This document shows, one piece after another, positions 1 through 9,909 of a stretch of DNA of 64,000 nucleotides. Where the stretch lies: NCBI RefSeq assembly GCF_022701255.1, contig NZ_CP031705.1, positions 3,534,001 to 3,598,000 of the forward strand, written 5' to 3'. The translations under genes and the position numbers were made by a program. Under the pieces are notes generated by a model, which saw only the letters and a program-made list of their open reading frames with translations, was not told the origin of the DNA and did not search any database. Positions within the stretch are counted from its first letter, which is position 1, and every line of letters starts with the position of its first letter. This stretch comes from Microcoleus vaginatus HSN003 (GTDB taxonomy: Bacteria; Cyanobacteriota; Cyanobacteriia; Cyanobacteriales; Microcoleaceae).

Positions 1-183
1 CGGCAAATCCAAACCTGCCACCATATTGAGCAGCGTAGATTTGCCGCAGCCCGAGTGTCCAATTAATGATATAAATTCGCCTTTTTTTATTTCCAGATCG
101 ATGCCTTTGAGAGCAATGTATGTGCCACCGTCTGATAAATTAAAAACTTTTTCGACTTGTTCTACTGCAATCAAAACAGACAT
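1..183 (-). CDS. nrtC: Nitrate/bicarbonate ABC transporter ATP-binding subunit, N-terminal part (cut by window edge)
   Basis: The first 61 codons of a minus-strand gene are present, starting at the ATG at 183. The peptide carries an ABC ATPase N-terminus with the Walker A motif GHSGCGKST, followed by LLNMVAGLD. It would energise the transporter whose permease and binding protein lie upstream. In nrt and cmp operons the third gene is NrtC/CmpC, which fuses the ATPase to a substrate-binding-like regulatory domain. That C-terminal part is outside the window, so NrtD cannot be excluded. The gene is separated from nrtB by a 281-bp spacer with opposed heptamer repeats, unusually long for this operon. 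Confidence 0.85.
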   Translation of the reverse strand, partial: MSVLIAVEQVEKVFNLSDGGTYIALKGIDLEIKKGEFISLIGHSGCGKSTLLNMVAGLDLP

Positions 184-214
184 GATTTTCTTGCCTTTTG
201 TGTAGGGGTGTTAT

Positions 215-452
215 TTGACCGTTGACTGTTGACTGTTGACTGTTCGCTGTTCGTTGTTGATATATAACAGCTAATAGTTAATACATGACTGGATACAACA
301 ACCTGTTTCTTAAACCAACCAAAAAACTTTTTTTAATCCATTAACAAGAGTTTAAAAAAAAGGTTTGTCAGCCTGGGAGTTCGTAATTCCTGTAACAGTC
401 AACCGTCAACCGTCAACAGTCAACCGTCAACAGTCAACAGTCAACAGTCAAC
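215..452. repeat. Two opposed arrays of heptameric short tandem repeats in the nrtB-nrtC spacer
   Basis: The array at about 215-256 repeats GTTGACT-like heptamers. The array at about 394-452 repeats the complement, AGTCAAC, with C/A variants. Such short tandemly repeated repetitive sequences are typical of filamentous cyanobacteria. Because the arrays are inverted relative to each other, a transcript across the spacer could fold into a long stem with a loop of about 140 nt. Confidence 0.85.
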
Positions 453-464
453 ATATCTAATTAG

Positions 465-1310
465 CTACTTTCCTTGACTAGGAGCAATCTTTTGCTGCAA
501 CCAAGCCATCATGCGATCGAGCAACAAACCAACAGCCCCAATGTAGAACACCGCTAATAGAATTTCGCTGATGTAGTTTTGCTGGTAAGCATTCCAAATA
601 AAGAAGCCGATACCCGTAATCCCAGACATCACAATTTCCGCAGCAATAATCGCCAGCCAAGCCAAACCGATCGCAATTCTCAATCCTGTGAAGATATAAG
701 GAAGCGCTGAGGGAAACAAGATGTTGATGTAATATTCCTTCCGAGAAAGTTGCAGAACTTTCGCCACGTTGTTATAGTCGTCGGGAATTTGGCGAACACC
801 TTCAGCCGTGTTGATTAAAATCGGCCAAACTGAAGTGATAAAAATCACGAACAAAGCAGCAGGTTCGTTTTGTTGCAGTGCAGCCAGGGCAATGGGCACC
901 CAAGCCAAAGGTGCAACCATCCGCAAAAACTGAAAAATTGGGTCTAAAGCCTTGTTCAGAATGGGATTTGTACCTACCACAACTCCCATGCTAATTCCCA
1001 CAGCGGCCGCGAGAGTGTAGCCTTTTGCCACCCGTTCCAAACTAGCCAAAGTTTGCCAAAATAAGCCGACTCCGTAGGTTTTGGAGTTCATGAAAGGATA
1101 CAGCAACAAAATCCGCGTCCGTTCGTCAGTCCAAACGCTGATCGGCCCGGGCAGTTTGATCAGTCCGGTGCTCGACAGGAATTGCCAAACTAACAGAAAT
1201 CCAATTACTCCCAAAATTGGCGGCAAGATATTCGAGGAATTCTTCTTCCAAAACTCGCCAAATGCTCCTTGGACATCGACTCCGCCTCTCCGACTTGTAC
1301 TTACAGCCAT
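465..1310 (-). CDS. nrtB: Nitrate/bicarbonate ABC transporter permease (NrtB/CmpB family)
   Basis: This 281-residue inner-membrane protein is the permease of the NrtABCD/CmpABCD importer family. A hydrophobic segment lies near residues 30-50, and several more follow across the body (ILLAVFYIGAVGLLLDRM at the end). The EAA-type cytoplasmic loop, which contacts the ATPase, is visible as AKVLQLSRKEYYINILFPSALPY around residues 183-205, read in pieces. The start at 1310 gives the usual family length. It follows nrtA by 79 bp and precedes the ATPase gene, so it is probably co-transcribed. Nitrate versus bicarbonate specificity cannot be settled from the permease. Confidence 0.85.
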   Translation of the reverse strand: MAVSTSRRGGVDVQGAFGEFWKKNSSNILPPILGVIGFLLVWQFLSSTGLIKLPGPISVWTDERTRILLLYPFMNSKTYGVGLFWQTLASLERVAKGYTLAAAVGISMGVVVGTNPILNKALDPIFQFLRMVAPLAWVPIALAALQQNEPAALFVIFITSVWPILINTAEGVRQIPDDYNNVAKVLQLSRKEYYINILFPSALPYIFTGLRIAIGLAWLAIIAAEIVMSGITGIGFFIWNAYQQNYISEILLAVFYIGAVGLLLDRMMAWLQQKIAPSQGK

Positions 1311-1389
1311 GCTGCTAATCTCCTATCTCTGGTGCTGTGTATTTTCTAGACTAAATTTCGAGACTAAATTATGGGAAGCTAAGACCCCA

Positions 1390-2784
1390 TCACACTTTTT
1401 TAATTGCCAAACTCTTGAGATAAGCTTCGGGATTTTCCGGGTTGAATTCTTTGCCGTCAAAGAACTTTTCAACGCCGCGAGACGTAGTTTTTGGAATGTC
1501 AGCATCAGCAACTCCGGCTAATTGAGCTGCTTTTTTCCAGATATCTTCGCGGTTGACTCGATCGATGAGTGTCTTTTTGTCTGCCAAGGTTTTTGTCGGC
1601 AGGAAACCCCAGCGCACGCTTTCGGTAATGAACCACAAATCGTGACTCTTGTAGGGATAGGAAACGTTGCCGAGGTCGTCTTTCCAGTACAGCGGACTGC
1701 TCTTGAAGTCGTTGATGTCTGGTTTGCCGTCGCCCATAACATAATTGCCTTGATAAGGAGGCGTCAAAACCGTCGGAGATACGTCAAAGAAGTTTCTTCC
1801 AGAAACAATGGCGACTAATTCGGCTCGATGTTCGGGCTTGTCGCACCACTGCTGGGCCTCAATTAGTCCTGCGAGTAAGGCTTCGGTGGCTTTGGGGTGT
1901 TTGTCTACCCAGTCGCCGCGAATTGCTAGATATTCCTCTGGGTGATCTTTCCAGATTTCGGAGGTGAGGGCGCACATGAAGCCGATGTTTTCTTTGACAA
2001 TCCGCAGGGGCCAGGGGTCGCCGGTGCTGAAAGCGTCCATACTTCCAGTTTTCATGTTGGCGACGGTTTGGGCAGCGGGTACTGTTAGCAACTCGGCATC
2101 GGCGTCGGGATCGATGCCGTTAGCGGCTAGCCAGTAGCGAATCCAAAAGTCTTGGTTGACTTTGGGAAAAGTGTAGGCTGCTTTGAACGGCGTGCCTGCT
2201 TGTTTGAGGCCTTTGATGTAGTCTTGGGCCGCTTGATCTAGTTTAAGTCCGAGGCCTTTGCCTTGGTGTTTGGCCGCGATCGCAATTCCATTTCCGTGAG
2301 TGTTCAACTGGGCTAGAACATACATCGGGATTTGGACGCTGTTTTTGGTAATCAGGCCTTTACTAATTAGATAAGGCATCGGCATTTGCCACTGGCCACC
2401 GTCAATGCCGCCGCCTGCAGATCCGATTTCTACGTTATCTCTTGCCGAACCCCAGTTTGCTTGCTTGGCAATCGTGACTTCGGTCATGCCGTATTTGGCA
2501 AAAAAGCCTTTTTCTTGGGCAATGATTAAAGGTGCTGCTTCGACGATCGGGATGTATCCCAATGTGATTTTAGTGCTTTCAATTCCTTCGACTCTTTTCT
2601 CGTTGGCAACAGCCACTACTGAGGTAGCTGCGGGTATTGCGCCGTCACCACTGGCAATTGCACCGGGTTCTGGGGGATTTCCCAAACAACCTTTGAGCAG
2701 TATGGAACCCAGGGCAGATGCACCTGCTTTAACCATAAATTTACGCCGAGAAAGCGCAGAAAATTCATCTGAAAATCTTGTCAT
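1390..2784 (-). CDS. nrtA: Nitrate/bicarbonate ABC transporter substrate-binding lipoprotein (NrtA/CmpA family)
   Basis: This 464-residue solute-binding protein is anchored outside the inner membrane and delivers nitrate (NrtA) or bicarbonate (CmpA) to the permease. The N-terminus has a twin-Arg-like SRRKFM segment, a hydrophobic stretch and a cysteine at LLKGC suited to lipid attachment. The mature part has family motifs: [64 protein letters not shown] and [10 protein letters not shown]. The C-terminus ends in SLAIKKV, as in both NrtA and CmpA. The HGNG motif and the gene order favour nitrate, but this is inference. No clear NtcA palindrome (GTA-N8-TAC) was found upstream. Confidence 0.85.
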   Translation of the reverse strand: MTRFSDEFSALSRRKFMVKAGASALGSILLKGCLGNPPEPGAIASGDGAIPAATSVVAVANEKRVEGIESTKITLGYIPIVEAAPLIIAQEKGFFAKYGMTEVTIAKQANWGSARDNVEIGSAGGGIDGGQWQMPMPYLISKGLITKNSVQIPMYVLAQLNTHGNGIAIAAKHQGKGLGLKLDQAAQDYIKGLKQAGTPFKAAYTFPKVNQDFWIRYWLAANGIDPDADAELLTVPAAQTVANMKTGSMDAFSTGDPWPLRIVKENIGFMCALTSEIWKDHPEEYLAIRGDWVDKHPKATEALLAGLIEAQQWCDKPEHRAELVAIVSGRNFFDVSPTVLTPPYQGNYVMGDGKPDINDFKSSPLYWKDDLGNVSYPYKSHDLWFITESVRWGFLPTKTLADKKTLIDRVNREDIWKKAAQLAGVADADIPKTTSRGVEKFFDGKEFNPENPEAYLKSLAIKKV

Positions 2785-3501
2785 AGCCTAGCCTCGCTGC
2801 AATTCATAATCTTCTGTAACAACATTCACTGAAGGTTATCAACACGCTTTTTTGCTGTTCGCTAATTGGGTTTAGCTAACTGTTTTGAGCGCTGGTTGGC
2901 AGGAGGGAGCAAAAGATTTATCGCTAGTATAAGTTTATCGCTAGTATAAGTCTTTAAACTATCCCTGCTGATTTGACTTGTTTGATTAATATCGATATTT
3001 CGATCGGCCGAGTTGTGTTAACTCACTTTTTGCGAGCCGTACGTTTTCTTGGCTTCGTTATTAGCTTACCGTACTCTTGCAGAAATTATAAAACAATTAT
3101 TAAATTTAATTGATAAGTAAATCTTTTGGGACTGCGCTATCGATAAGGAGCCGTTGGGAAGAGCGATCGGGTTTGCTTATCAAAACTGGTTCAAACCAAG
3201 ACTTACTGGGAGATGGTTGTAGCGAAGGACGATCGGGGGGCATTCACATCGATTGTCAATAAGTGGCAAACATCTGAGCGATCGTACATTTACTTTGTTA
3301 ATATATCTCTACTTTTTTTAAGGTGGCGGTTAATTGTATTTTAAGATACAGAAATAATTACTTTTTTACGATAATGCTGTTTTCTAAGGGTTAACTGGTT
3401 TTCATTGGTGGACTAAGATTGGCGCTTAATCGTAAGTGATTTACAAAACTAAATATTAAATCCTAAAACTTTAAAGTTCAGAAAATTAGAGGTACAAGAT
3501 T
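2785..3501. other. Divergent intergenic region between nrtA and the first LRR gene
   Basis: This 717-bp AT-rich spacer holds the promoters of two divergent genes. A direct repeat of about 16 bp (TATCGCTAGTATAAGT) occurs twice near 2920-2951. No convincing open reading frame, NtcA box or terminator was found. The last 30 bases before 3502 recur before the second LRR gene. Confidence 0.6.
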
Positions 3502-4635
3502 ATGACGCTTATAGTTGCAAACAAACACATTAATTTACAAAAGTCGATCGCAATTACTTGTAGTGCGATCGCCCTAACATTATGTGGAAGTGGATTATCT
3601 GCTTGTGGCGCCGAAACGCGATCGGAAAATAGTAGACAAACATTTGCGGATTGGTGTCGCCAAAAAGCTGATTTGAGTCCGGAAGCTAAACATACTGTTG
3701 ATGTGCTGTTGAAGAAAGCTGAGACTACTGAGTGCGATGCGGCTAATCAGAAACTTTCGAGTCTCACGGAACTAGAACTCAACAACAATCAAATCAGCGA
3801 CATCAAACCGCTAGCATCCTTGACTAACCTGACTAAGCTCAACCTGAGATCCAATCAAATCAGTGATATCAAACCGCTAGCATCTTTGACTAACCTAACT
3901 TCGCTCGACCTCAGCTTCACTGAAATTAACGACATCAAACCGCTAGCATCCTTGACTAAACTGACTGAGCTCCACCTCAGCGCCAATAAAATCACCGACC
4001 TCAAACCGCTAGCATCTTTGACTAACCTGACTCGGCTCGACCTCAGCGTCAATCAAATTAGTGACATCAAACCGCTAGCATCTTTGACTAACCTGAATAA
4101 ACTCTACCTCAGCTTCACTGAAATCAACGACATCAAGCCGCTGGCATCTTTAATTAACCTGACTTCGCTCAACCTCGGCGACAATCAAATCAGCGACATC
4201 AAACCGCTAGCATCTTTGACTAACCTGACTTCGCTCTTCCTCTGGAGCAATAAAATCAGTGACATCAAACCGCTAGCATCTTTGACTAACCTGACTGAGC
4301 TCAACCTCGACAGCAATAAAATCAGTGACATCAAACCGCTCGCATCTTTGACTAACTTGACTATGCTCGTCCTCGGCGACAATCAAATCAGCGACATCAC
4401 ACTACTAGCATCTTTGACTAACCTGACTGAGCTCGACCTCAGCAGCAATAAAATCAGCGACATCAAACCCCTAGCATCTTTGACTAACCTGACTTTGCTA
4501 TTACTCGGCGACAATCAAATCAGCGACATCAAACCGCTAGCATCTTTGACTAATCTGACTTTTCTCAACCTTAGCGGAAATCCGATCGCCCCCAAAACTT
4601 GCCCTCTCAAGCCAGAATCTATCTGTAAGTGGTAA
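3502..4635 (+). CDS. Leucine-rich repeat lipoprotein, shorter copy
   Basis: This 377-residue predicted lipoprotein has a signal sequence with lipobox LSAC (Cys35). A spacer of about 45 residues containing FADWCRQK follows, then about 12 leucine-rich repeats of exactly 22 residues. The consensus is NLTxLxLSxNxISDIKPLASLT, which is the SDS22/internalin-type LRR. A C-terminal cap with two cysteines (APKTCPLKPESICKW) closes the solenoid. It probably sits on the cell surface or in the periplasm and binds proteins; no catalytic domain is visible. The downstream neighbour is a near copy, including its upstream sequence. The repeats are almost identical at DNA level, so copy number probably changes by slippage or unequal recombination. 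Confidence 0.85.
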   Translation: MTLIVANKHINLQKSIAITCSAIALTLCGSGLSACGAETRSENSRQTFADWCRQKADLSPEAKHTVDVLLKKAETTECDAANQKLSSLTELELNNNQISDIKPLASLTNLTKLNLRSNQISDIKPLASLTNLTSLDLSFTEINDIKPLASLTKLTELHLSANKITDLKPLASLTNLTRLDLSVNQISDIKPLASLTNLNKLYLSFTEINDIKPLASLINLTSLNLGDNQISDIKPLASLTNLTSLFLWSNKISDIKPLASLTNLTELNLDSNKISDIKPLASLTNLTMLVLGDNQISDITLLASLTNLTELDLSSNKISDIKPLASLTNLTLLLLGDNQISDIKPLASLTNLTFLNLSGNPIAPKTCPLKPESICKW

Positions 4636-4688
4636 CCAGAAGCTAAACCATAAAACTTGAGAGTTCAGAAAATTAGAAGTAGAAGATT

Positions 4689-6164
4689 ATGACACTTATA
4701 GTTACAGAAAAGCACATGAGTTTACAAAAGTCGATCGCCATTACTTGTAGTGCGATCGCCCTAGCATTATGTGGAAGTGGATTATCTGCTTGTGGCGCCG
4801 AAACGCGATCGGAAAACAGTAGACAAACATTTGCGGATTGGTGTCGCCAAAAAGATTCTTTGAGTCCTGAAGCTAAACATACTGTTGAGGTGCTGTTGAA
4901 GGAAGCTGGGACTACTGAGTGCGATGCGGCCGATCAAATACTTTCGAGTGTCACGGAAATAGACCTCTGGAGCAATAAAATCAGTGATATCAAACCGCTA
5001 GCATCTTTGACTAACCTGACTTCTCTTGACCTCGACAACAATAAAATCAACCACATCAAACCGCTAGCATCTTTGACTAACCTGACTTCGCTCTCTCTCA
5101 GCTTCAATAAAATCAGTGATATCAAACCGCTGGTATCTTTGACTAACCTGACTTCTCTTGACCTCGACAACAATAAAATCAACGATATCAAACCGCTGGT
5201 ATCTTTGACTAACCTGACTTCACTCTCTCTCAGCTTCAATAAAATCACCGACATCAAACCGCTGGTATCTTTGACTAACCTGACTGCTCTTAACCTCGGT
5301 GACATTCAAATCAGCGACATCAAACCGCTAGCATCTTTGACTAAACTAACTGACCTCAATCTCAGTGACAATCAAATCAGCGACATCACACTACTAGCAT
5401 CTTTGACTAACCTGACTTTGCTCAACCTCAACAAGAATAAAATCAGCGACATCAAACCGTTGGTATCTTTGACTAACCTGACTTCACTCTCCCTCAGTGA
5501 CATTCAAATCAGTGACATCAAACTGCTAGCATCTTTGACTAACCTGACTTCGCTCTCCCTCACCGACTTTCAAATCAGCGATATCAAACCGCTAGCATCT
5601 TTGACTAACCTGACTTTGCTCTACCTCGACAAGAATAAAATCAGCGACATCAAACCGCTGGTATCTTTGACTAACCTGACCTCGCTCTCCCTCAGCGACA
5701 ATCAAATCAGCGACATCAAACCTCTAGCATCTTTGACTAACCTGACCTCGCTCTTCCTCGACAGCAATAAAATCAGCGACATCAAACCGCTGGTATCTTT
5801 GACTAACCTGACTTCGATCGAACTCGACAACAATCAAATCAACGACATCACATTGCTAGCATCTTTGACTAAGCTGACTTGGCTCCACCTCGACAACAAT
5901 AAAATCAGCGACATCAAACCGCTGGTATCTTTGACTAACCTGACTTCACTCTCCCTCAGTGACATTCAAATCAGCGACATCACATTGCTAGCATCTTTGA
6001 CTAAGCTGACGGAGCTCAACCTCGAAAACAATAAAATCAACGACATTAAACCATTGCAATCTTTGACTAACCTGACTAATCTCTACCTCGGCGGAAATCC
6101 GATCGCTCCCAAAACTTGCCCGATCGAGCCAGAGTCTATCTGTAAGTGGGAACCCAGAAATTAA
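4689..6164 (+). CDS. Leucine-rich repeat lipoprotein, longer paralogue
   Basis: This 491-residue paralogue of the preceding gene has an almost identical signal peptide (lipobox LSACG), spacer and C-terminal cap, but about 17 LRR units instead of 12. The length difference of 114 residues is five 22-residue units plus a four-residue C-terminal extension. The 40 bases before the start resemble those before the first copy (TTCAGAAAATTAGA), so the duplicated block included the translation start region. The spacer between the two genes is only 53 bp. Function is unknown beyond predicted extracytoplasmic protein-protein binding. Confidence 0.85.
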   Translation: MTLIVTEKHMSLQKSIAITCSAIALALCGSGLSACGAETRSENSRQTFADWCRQKDSLSPEAKHTVEVLLKEAGTTECDAADQILSSVTEIDLWSNKISDIKPLASLTNLTSLDLDNNKINHIKPLASLTNLTSLSLSFNKISDIKPLVSLTNLTSLDLDNNKINDIKPLVSLTNLTSLSLSFNKITDIKPLVSLTNLTALNLGDIQISDIKPLASLTKLTDLNLSDNQISDITLLASLTNLTLLNLNKNKISDIKPLVSLTNLTSLSLSDIQISDIKLLASLTNLTSLSLTDFQISDIKPLASLTNLTLLYLDKNKISDIKPLVSLTNLTSLSLSDNQISDIKPLASLTNLTSLFLDSNKISDIKPLVSLTNLTSIELDNNQINDITLLASLTKLTWLHLDNNKISDIKPLVSLTNLTSLSLSDIQISDITLLASLTKLTELNLENNKINDIKPLQSLTNLTNLYLGGNPIAPKTCPIEPESICKWEPRN

Positions 6165-6195
6165 ATGCTAAAATTTCACAGTTTCTGTACGACAG

Positions 6196-6210
6196 AGAAA
6201 CCGGGTTTCT
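6196..6210. repeat. Dispersed palindrome AGAAACCGGGTTTCT
   Basis: A near-perfect 15-bp palindrome just downstream of the LRR pair. The same core recurs near 24715, 38442 and 52584/52633, so it belongs to a dispersed family in this genome. Confidence 0.8.
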
Positions 6211-6242
6211 GAACACCCAAAATTACTAATGGGTGTCAGGCG

Positions 6243-6305
6243 GTAGGGTGCGTCAGTGGGAAAATCAGAGTTTGTCGTGTTAACGACAAGCCTGACGCAC
6301 CCTAC
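6243..6305. repeat. Nested inverted repeat, MITE-like or terminator
   Basis: The outer arms GTAGGGTGCGTCAG (6243-6256) and its complement (6292-6305) are perfect 14-bp inverted repeats. Inside lies a second perfect stem, TTGTCGT (6272-6278) with ACGACAA (6283-6289). It lies between convergent genes, so it may also terminate transcription. GTAGGGTGCG recurs near 20938, which suggests a mobile or dispersed palindrome. Confidence 0.75.
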
Positions 6306-6319
6306 AGATTAATGGTGAA

Positions 6320-9085
6320 TTAGTTGGGCGGATCGAACCGGTTGACAGACAGAGCAACACCGATCATAGGCAGAGCAACACCGAAGCAAATCAGCCACTG
6401 ATCCAGATTCATCGGAGCCGTCTCAAATATGCGATTGACAAACGGAGAGTTAGCAAAGATAATCTGCAAAATTATCGCCAGGACAATTCCCACACCGAGG
6501 GCGGGCGCGCCGCTAACTTCTTCCTTAGAACCGCTAAATTTAGCAATCAAAGAAGGCAACAACTGGCTGAGACTCAACAGGTAAAAAATTCTCCCCATTA
6601 CCAAAGCTTGAATCGCCATCGTGCGGGCCAGTTCCAAAGTTCCCCAATCCGCTTGGCGCACCCATTCAAACATTCCGAAAATCAGAGTCCAGTTGTAAAG
6701 AGAAATAGCGATGATCCGCTTGATCCGATTTCCGGTGAGAAAAGGTTCGTTTACCGGTCGGGGCTGCTGTTTCATGACTCCCGCTGACTTGGGCTCGAAA
6801 GCCAGAGGAACAGTCATGGTGATCGAGTTGAGCATATTCAGCCAGAGAATTTGTAGCGACAAAATCGGCAATTCTCGACCGAGGAGGGTGCTGAGCAAAA
6901 TTGTCATCGATTCTCCGCCGTTGACTGGGAGAATGAAGCTGATTGCTTTGAGCAGATTTTTGTAAACAGATCGCCCTTCTTCGACAGCAGATTCGATCGA
7001 CGCAAAGTTATCGTCGGTAAGAATCATGTCGGCGGCTTCCTTAGAAACCTCGGTACCGCTGCCCATCGCAATGCCGATATCCGCTTGTTTGAGGGCTGGC
7101 GCGTCGTTAACGCCGTCTCCCGTCATCGCCACGATTTCGCCTTGAAGTTGCAAAGCTTCTACGAGGCGGAGTTTTTGTTCTGGGGCGACGCGGGCAAAAA
7201 CTGAGCCGGCTTCTACGGCTTCGCCGAGTTCCTGCTTGCTCATTTCGGCGAGTTGAGCGCCGGTATAGGCTACAAGTTCTCTGTGGTGTTTAGTTTTGCG
7301 GAATCCCATGCGGCGGGCGATCGCCTTGGCTGTAGCGATGTGGTCGCCGGTAATCATTTTGACTTGGATTCCGGCGGTTTGACAAGCTTGGACGGCTGCG
7401 ATCGCTTCTGCCCGCGGCGGGTCAATCATGCCTTGCAGTCCCAAGAAAATCAGCCCTGACTCCACATCCGAGTGATCGACGGAATTTTGGCTTTCGGGTA
7501 CTGGCTTTTTTGCTAAAGCCAAGACGCGCAAGCCTTGCTTTGCCATTTCATCGACTTGATGGTGAATTTGGGCCCGATCGACTTTTAACGGATTTCCTTG
7601 GGTATCGAGACTGGAACCGCAGCGGCCGAGAAGTGATTCTACTGAACCTTTGACGTACAAAATTTTGCCACTGGGAGTTCGGTGCAGCGTCGCCATGTAT
7701 TGAAACTGAGATTCAAAGGGAATTGAATCCAGCCGCTGCATTGACTTGGACAAAACTTGCTGACTCAAATCAGCTTTTTTGCCAACAGCAATTAACGCTC
7801 CTTCTGTCGGATCTCCGACGACTATCCAATCATCATCTTTAAATTCCAAGTGAGAGTCGTTGCAAAGGAGTCCGGCTTGCAAACATTCTTGCAAAGTTGG
7901 AGCTTGACTGACAGTAATTGGCAGTTGGTTGAGTTGAATTTCACCTTCGGGGCTGTATCCCGTACCGGTGACAGAGTAGGATTCGCCGCCAGAATAGATT
8001 TCTTGCACCGTCATTTGGTTTTCCGTCAAAGTTCCGGTTTTGTCGGAACAGATGACTGTAGCGCCGCCGAGGGTTTCCACTGCGGGCAATTTGCGGACGA
8101 TCGCGTGGCGATTTGCCATCCGGGAAACGCCTACGGCTAGGGTGACGGTAATGACGGCGGGTAAGCCTTCGGGAATTGCGCCGACAATCAGGGCGACTGC
8201 GGGTTCGACTGCTTCTTTAAAGGCTGAAACTCCCGCAGGGACTGGCCTCCCCAATCGAACGGCGAAGGTCAAGGTTGCCATTCCCAGCACGAATAACAGC
8301 CAGTTTTGACTGAATTGGTTGAATTTGCGGGTTAAGGGGGTGGTGAGGTCGATGTGCCGATCTAATAGTTGGGAGATTTTGCCGGTTTCGGTTTTATTGG
8401 CGATCGCAATTACGATGCCGTTACCTTGGCCAAAAGTGACAAAACTGCCGGCATAGGCCATGTTATCCCGTTCTGCTAGTGGCGTTTCTTGTGGCAGAAC
8501 CAAGTCTCCAGATTGTCCTAATTCTTTTTCGACAGCAACAGATTCGCCGGTGAGTCCCGATTCGTCGATTTGCAAGTCGCGCACTTTCACTAAGCGCAAG
8601 TCTGCCGGTACTTTGTCGCCGGAAGTCAGCATTACTAAGTCGCCGACAACGAGTTCTTTGGAGGGAATTCTTAATTTTTTGCCACCCCGAATGACTGTGG
8701 CTTCGGTGGTGACAGCTTGGGCTAGGGCTTCAATTTTTTTCTCGGCTCCAGCTTCTTGGATGAAACTAATAGTAGCGTTGGTGGTTGTTACGCCCCAAAT
8801 TACGCTAGCGTTTAGCCATTCTCCGATCACTGCTTTGATTAAACCTGCACTCAGCAAGATGATCAGGAGGGGTTGGTTAAATTGCAGGATGAATTTTAAC
8901 CAGGCGGGTTTCCCTGCTTTAACCGTTAGTTCGTTGGGCCCGAATTTCTGTTGGCGATCGTTGGCTTCTGTCGGTTCTAAACCGCTTTCCAGGTTGGTTC
9001 CTAAAATAGTTGCAACCTTGGATATTTCTAGGTAGTGCCAATATTGCTCTGCTACGTCTACATCGTTGGCGGCTCTTGATGGCAT
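6320..9085 (-). CDS. Cation-translocating P-type ATPase (Ca2+-ATPase/PacL-like, P2 family)
   Basis: A complete P-type ATPase of about 921 residues that pumps cations, probably Ca2+, across the membrane. Motifs in order: N-terminal cation-ATPase domain (FGPNELTV), actuator TGES (DESGLTGES), phosphorylation site DKTGTLT, nucleotide-binding KGSVESLL, hinge TGDGVNDAP, and C-terminal membrane helices ([20 protein letters not shown]). The start is placed at the ATG at 9085 because AGGAAG lies just upstream. A longer frame from 9163 adds 26 unconserved residues. A decayed fragment of a related ATPase gene lies about 550 bp upstream. Exact ion specificity cannot be read reliably. Confidence 0.88.
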   Translation of the reverse strand: MPSRAANDVDVAEQYWHYLEISKVATILGTNLESGLEPTEANDRQQKFGPNELTVKAGKPAWLKFILQFNQPLLIILLSAGLIKAVIGEWLNASVIWGVTTTNATISFIQEAGAEKKIEALAQAVTTEATVIRGGKKLRIPSKELVVGDLVMLTSGDKVPADLRLVKVRDLQIDESGLTGESVAVEKELGQSGDLVLPQETPLAERDNMAYAGSFVTFGQGNGIVIAIANKTETGKISQLLDRHIDLTTPLTRKFNQFSQNWLLFVLGMATLTFAVRLGRPVPAGVSAFKEAVEPAVALIVGAIPEGLPAVITVTLAVGVSRMANRHAIVRKLPAVETLGGATVICSDKTGTLTENQMTVQEIYSGGESYSVTGTGYSPEGEIQLNQLPITVSQAPTLQECLQAGLLCNDSHLEFKDDDWIVVGDPTEGALIAVGKKADLSQQVLSKSMQRLDSIPFESQFQYMATLHRTPSGKILYVKGSVESLLGRCGSSLDTQGNPLKVDRAQIHHQVDEMAKQGLRVLALAKKPVPESQNSVDHSDVESGLIFLGLQGMIDPPRAEAIAAVQACQTAGIQVKMITGDHIATAKAIARRMGFRKTKHHRELVAYTGAQLAEMSKQELGEAVEAGSVFARVAPEQKLRLVEALQLQGEIVAMTGDGVNDAPALKQADIGIAMGSGTEVSKEAADMILTDDNFASIESAVEEGRSVYKNLLKAISFILPVNGGESMTILLSTLLGRELPILSLQILWLNMLNSITMTVPLAFEPKSAGVMKQQPRPVNEPFLTGNRIKRIIAISLYNWTLIFGMFEWVRQADWGTLELARTMAIQALVMGRIFYLLSLSQLLPSLIAKFSGSKEEVSGAPALGVGIVLAIILQIIFANSPFVNRIFETAPMNLDQWLICFGVALPMIGVALSVNRFDPPN

Positions 9086-9470
9086 GATTCTTCCTGAATA
9101 TTTGGGGTGTCTGACGAGCTTTGATCGCTCCTTAATAGGCACGGCACGCTCAATACAACTCACCGCTCGTTGGAGCGTGAATATATTGAGCGACCTAATT
9201 GTGGGTTGATTACTTTAACGGGCTGTGACTTACATCTATATTACAACGGATGTGGCCGTTTGTGGCAAGAGATTTTGGGTATGTTTTCCGGCGCTAAATC
9301 TTGTTTGGGACTTGGTGGCTAAGGTGGGGAAAAGTCGATCGAGTTTCTTGACATTTGGCAAATTTTAGGTGTGGTTAAAGAAAGAGGGAATAAGGCCGGA
9401 GGCAAAAGAAAAATACTCCCACTCCCCCAGTCTCCTCCTGCCCCGCTCCCCCACGGACGATCGCCGATCG

Positions 9471-9640
9471 TGTTACAACCTAGTTAAGCGACCATATTCT
9501 GAACTTATCGAAATAGTAGTGACGCTGGTGCTGGGTTCGGTGCTGTTAGTCTAGGGAATTCGGTTTGGGCGGGTGTTAGTTAGATCGTCCGTTACTGCTA
9601 AGGATTTGTTTAAGCGCAGAAATTCATCGTCCTGGCTTTC
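9471..9640 (+). pseudogene. Truncated duplicate of the 5' end of the C39 peptidase gene at 11784
   Basis: About 170 bp closely match 11748-11917, including the leader GTTACAACCTAGTTAAGC and the first 45 or so codons. The start codon is changed (ATC for ATG) and an in-frame TAG replaces TGG early on. The match stops near 9640. It cannot encode the protein and is best read as a decayed partial duplication. Confidence 0.85.
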
Positions 9641-9711
9641 GCGATGCGATCGCCTGCAAACATTTTGACTTCAATGCCGGCTGTTTAACAAGCTGGGAGG
9701 GCTGCCAGATC
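9641..9711 (-). pseudogene. Fragment of a P-type ATPase gene
   Basis: About 70 bp match the region at about 7337-7405 of the neighbouring ATPase gene, on the same strand. Reading minus gives AC*TAGIEVKM then AGDR, compared with [11 protein letters not shown] then TGDH in the intact gene. The stop codon and substitutions show decay. It abuts the C39 gene fragment directly. Confidence 0.75.
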
Positions 9712-9807
9712 AATTCATGACTCAATGCTATATATCGTTTCCGGTTGCATCGGAATAATAAATTCGAGTCAACAGTTAACACTCAACCATTCAGTTTTTC
9801 GATCCCT

Positions 9808-9843
9808 AGTCAACTGTCAACAGTCAACAGTCAACAGTCAACA
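9808..9843. repeat. GTCAACA heptamer array
   Basis: About five tandem copies of a GTCAACA/GTCAACT heptamer, the same family as in the nrtB-nrtC spacer. It lies in the loop of a TCCGGTTGC-type inverted repeat. Confidence 0.85.
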
Positions 9844-9909
9844 ATAATTCCGGTGCAACCGGAATTGATATCAATTGCTAGTCTGCTAGCCCAAAAGACT
9901 GAGAACCCT

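Larger units (their letters stand above)
9164..9909. other. Spacer with gene remnants and heptamer repeats
   Basis: No intact gene is visible. The spacer holds a broken copy of the 5' end of the C39 peptidase gene (9471-9640) and an antisense ATPase fragment (9641-9711). An inverted repeat (TCCGGTTGCATCGGA with TCCGGTGCAACCGGA) brackets a GTCAACA heptamer array at 9808-9843. Confidence 0.7.

Noticed and set aside
1081..1521. Plus-strand frame of 146 residues opposite nrtB
   Set aside because: It is antisense to a well-supported permease gene.
2785..3300. NtcA binding site upstream of nrtA
   Set aside because: No GTA-N8-TAC was found; only imperfect matches were seen.
3855..5305. Minus-strand open frames opposite the LRR genes (3855-4052, 4185-4382, 4934-5305)
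   Set aside because: They are complements of the repeated LRR codons and exist only because the repeat lacks stops in that frame.
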